Source of the DNA: Fuerstiella sp.
GTDB taxonomy: Bacteria; Planctomycetota; Planctomycetia; Planctomycetales; Planctomycetaceae
Length of the DNA stretch: 44,544 nt
Reading direction: 5' to 3'
Assembly (NCBI GenBank): GCA_014238335.1
Contig: JABABI010000030.1
Span: 38,166 to 82,709, forward strand
In this document: one piece after another, positions 44,001 to 44,544 of the stretch
Layout of the letters: every line of letters begins with the position of its first letter
Position numbering within the stretch: position 1 is the stretch's first letter
Program-made: the position numbers and the translations under genes
Notes under the pieces: generated by a model
Seen by the model: the letters and a program-made list of their open reading frames with translations, nothing else
What the model was told of the DNA's origin: nothing
Database searches by the model: none

Positions 44001-44544
44001 GCGGCCAGCTACCCGGTGACGCGGGTTCAGAACGGCGCCCGGCACGACACGCCTGCGGCCGGTCCGCAGTTGTGGCGACAACGGGGCGGCGACATCGACG
44101 GGGAAGCAGTAGGTGACTACTCGGGCAATTCGGTGTCGCTGAGTGCGGACGGCAACACGGTGGCGATTGGGGCGATATACGGCCACGTAGGGGGTGCGGG
44201 TCACACGCGGATCTACCGCTGGAATGCCGGGACCGCAACATGGGTCCAATTGGGCGTCGACATCGACGGGGAAGCGGCGAATGACTACTCGGGCAGTTCG
44301 GTGTCGCTGAGTGCGGACGGCAACACGGTGGCGATTGGGGCGTTCGGGAACGGTGGCCTGAACGGCCAGGTAAATCAAGGGGGTCACACGCGGATCTACC
44401 GCTGGAATGCCGGGACCGCCGCCTGGGACCAACTGGGTAGCGCCATTGACGGGGAAGCGGCAGGTGACCATTCCGGGTATTCCGTGTCACTGAGTGCGGA
44501 CGGCAACACGGTGGCGATTGGGGCGATATACGGCCACGTAGGGG
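41073..44544 (+). CDS. Large surface protein with FG-GAP-like and GEVED repeats (3' end outside window)
   Basis: Open from 41073 to the window end: at least 1157 residues and still in frame. The start is supported by an upstream AAGG and by the planctomycete N-terminal motif MRRAKQAHRF..SLEIRTLLAAD, usual for large exported proteins of this phylum. Residues 27-50 (FGDAPADYAVTLADDGARHE) form a short motif that recurs later. Residues ~53-440 are about seven integrin/FG-GAP-like units, each with SGxSVSLSxDGxTVAIGAP and an IYR/IYQ strand. Residues ~445-740 hold two GEVED domains (LDAWIDFNADQDWDDPGEQI, LDAWIDWNQNGTWDDPGEQI, and ASDGEVEDYQI). Residues ~745-970 are two cadherin/Ig-like domains (NTPPTLDAIADLTI and VNDPPTLAAINNQ). 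After 970 (YDYGDAAASYPVTRVQNGARH) the FG-GAP units resume as near-identical DNA repeats. It is probably a cell-surface or secreted calcium-binding adhesin. Confidence 0.85.
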   Translation, partial: MRRAKQAHRFRSSSESLEIRTLLAADFGDAPADYAVTLADDGARHETPSTQGWALLGQEIDGDASLEQTGKSVSISSDGLTVAIGAPGHGSQSFQYNGTVRVYRLNVGTGAWSQLGPDIDGADLSFSGQSVSLSANGNVVAIGGPSIVSSEPGRTRIYQFDGVSSTWTQMGGDLVGDAAGEQSGSSVSLSDDGQTVAIGAPYNDVPSDNAGTTRIHQFDSGTQAWAQLGQSIPGDMSSQSGSSVSLSGNATTVAIGATYLGNGHTRIYRLLNSSWTQLGTDISGAAVSDEFGAAVSLSLDGNTLAVGAPGNDSAGNAAGHAAVYAYNGTAWQQRGDDIEGMGALDGAGLSVSLSDDGGTLAVGAPEADGAGPGNGYVRIFQYSSANSSWQQLAGPLNGEALSDESGYSVSLSANGTTVAIGAPGNDGNGNNAGHTRIYALSPAEDPLSLCSTRDTEADGMPSANADGDGADDDGIQFNPLQLVVGQTGSGVTVNVQNAVPAGARLDAWIDFNADQDWDDPGEQIFTSEVVNNGDTTLQFDIPVTALPGTTFTRFRLSTAGGLAPEGLASDGEVEDYQIDLLPRADFGDAAAGYPVLRVDNGAHHHSLLADPLRLGATRDVEPTGVPSIAADGDGSDEDGVAWPAVLHPGATHQVSVDLQGGSGSGNLDAWIDWNQNGTWDDPGEQILDTQSVAAGVSSVSIAVPGNAVSGYTYARFRLSTAGGLATTGPAADGEVEDYRIVINTPPTLDAIADLTIAEDAGTQTVDLTGITAGPGETQTLHVTAISSNPLVIPSPTVTYTSAEATGSITFTPLTDANGTALINVFVIDAGPDGDLSLTADNASFIRTFTVTVTPVNDPPTLAAINNQSEEENSGVHTLSLTGITPGPGGEAESIRITATSGDVTLITDPQVTYNTGEDTATLSWSSELHQIGTATITVTVEDAGPDDDFASSGDNLTFVRTFDITVTPRPYDYGDAAASYPVTRVQNGARHDTPAAGPQLWRQRGGDIDGEAVGDYSGNSVSLSADGNTVAIGAIYGHVGGAGHTRIYRWNAGTATWVQLGVDIDGEAANDYSGSSVSLSADGNTVAIGAFGNGGLNGQVNQGGHTRIYRWNAGTAAWDQLGSAIDGEAAGDHSGYSVSLSADGNTVAIGAIYGHVG
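44091..44544 (+). repeat. Tandem near-identical coding repeats in the surface protein
   Basis: Units begin at 44091, 44259 and 44442, with periods of 168 and 183 bp; the middle unit carries an extra 15 bp (around NGQVNQGG). Long stretches, such as the part encoding SVSLSADGNTVAIGA, are almost identical at DNA level, and the segment around IYGHVG in unit 1 recurs in unit 3. The earlier FG-GAP units (41230-42400) have diverged far more, so this block is a recent expansion. The array continues past the window. Confidence 0.9.

Noticed and set aside
43452..44471. A 339-residue open frame on the minus strand with repetitive Pro/Arg-rich product
   Set aside because: It is antisense to the repeat region of the surface protein; its periodicity mirrors the coding repeats and it lacks any domain or ribosome-binding site.
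44091..44544. Possible CRISPR-like array because of regularly spaced near-identical repeats
   Set aside because: Units are 168-183 bp, in frame and encode FG-GAP-like repeats, without unique spacers.

Overview
The window reads as accessory, catabolism-rich chromosome of a member of the Planctomycetota (order Planctomycetales or close to it). This rests on family content, not a database search: paired DUF1592/DUF1552 genes, a DUF1559 prepilin-like protein, many secreted formylglycine sulfatases, a PVC-type haem-binding (CxxCH) giant, a FecR remnant, and a large surface protein that starts with the planctomycete 'LE.R.LLAAD' motif. No tRNA, rRNA, CRISPR array, phage gene or recognisable transposase gene was found. 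Most products carry Sec- or Tat-type export signals, so the window mainly encodes periplasmic or exported degradative functions.

Layout. 1-445 is the tail of a PQQ-type beta-propeller gene. 559-4284 (minus) holds two unrelated-subfamily sulfatases. 4877-6058 (plus) is a DUF1559 pseudopilin-like gene flanked by a 55-bp direct repeat; the right copy forms the 3' end of an M23 peptidase gene (6200-7183, minus). 7375-13927 (minus) is a tight operon: an exported ConA-like protein, a serine beta-lactamase-like hydrolase, a sodium:solute symporter, an M24 aminopeptidase P and a DUF885 peptidase, a plausible peptide uptake and breakdown unit. 14084-18801 (minus) is the DUF1592 cytochrome plus DUF1552 pair, followed by an unrecognised Tat-exported protein (19053-20024). 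20338-30402 (plus) is a co-directional secreted set: an alpha/beta-hydrolase esterase, a 1865-residue ceramidase/propeller/HEAT/cytochrome fusion, a beta-propeller plus PHP hydrolase, and a Tat-exported sugar isomerase/epimerase. 30439-33184 (minus) is nfeD-floA plus a coiled-coil membrane protein. 33579-36300 (plus) holds the tRNA t6A gene (Sua5/TsaC), a DUF6580 membrane protein and an NHL propeller. 36628-37161 is an exported peroxiredoxin with an in-frame UGA at the peroxidatic position. 37262-39535 (minus) is a GH57 alpha-glucan enzyme. 40026-40511 is DUF1499, followed by a decayed FecR fragment. From 41073 to the window end runs a repeat-rich surface protein, still open.

The most notable observation is the peroxiredoxin. 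The reading frame is intact on both sides of a single UGA that falls exactly at the catalytic cysteine of P-x3-T-x2-C. A 7-bp hairpin with its loop 21 nt after the UGA resembles a bacterial SECIS element. The simplest reading is an exported selenoperoxiredoxin that ordinary gene calling would split in two. Other points worth a second look are the dispersed ~110-bp palindromic repeat (7201-7310 and 36338-36447), the DUF1559-flanking repeat, the inverted-repeat element between nfeD and floA, and the ceramidase-cytochrome fusion.
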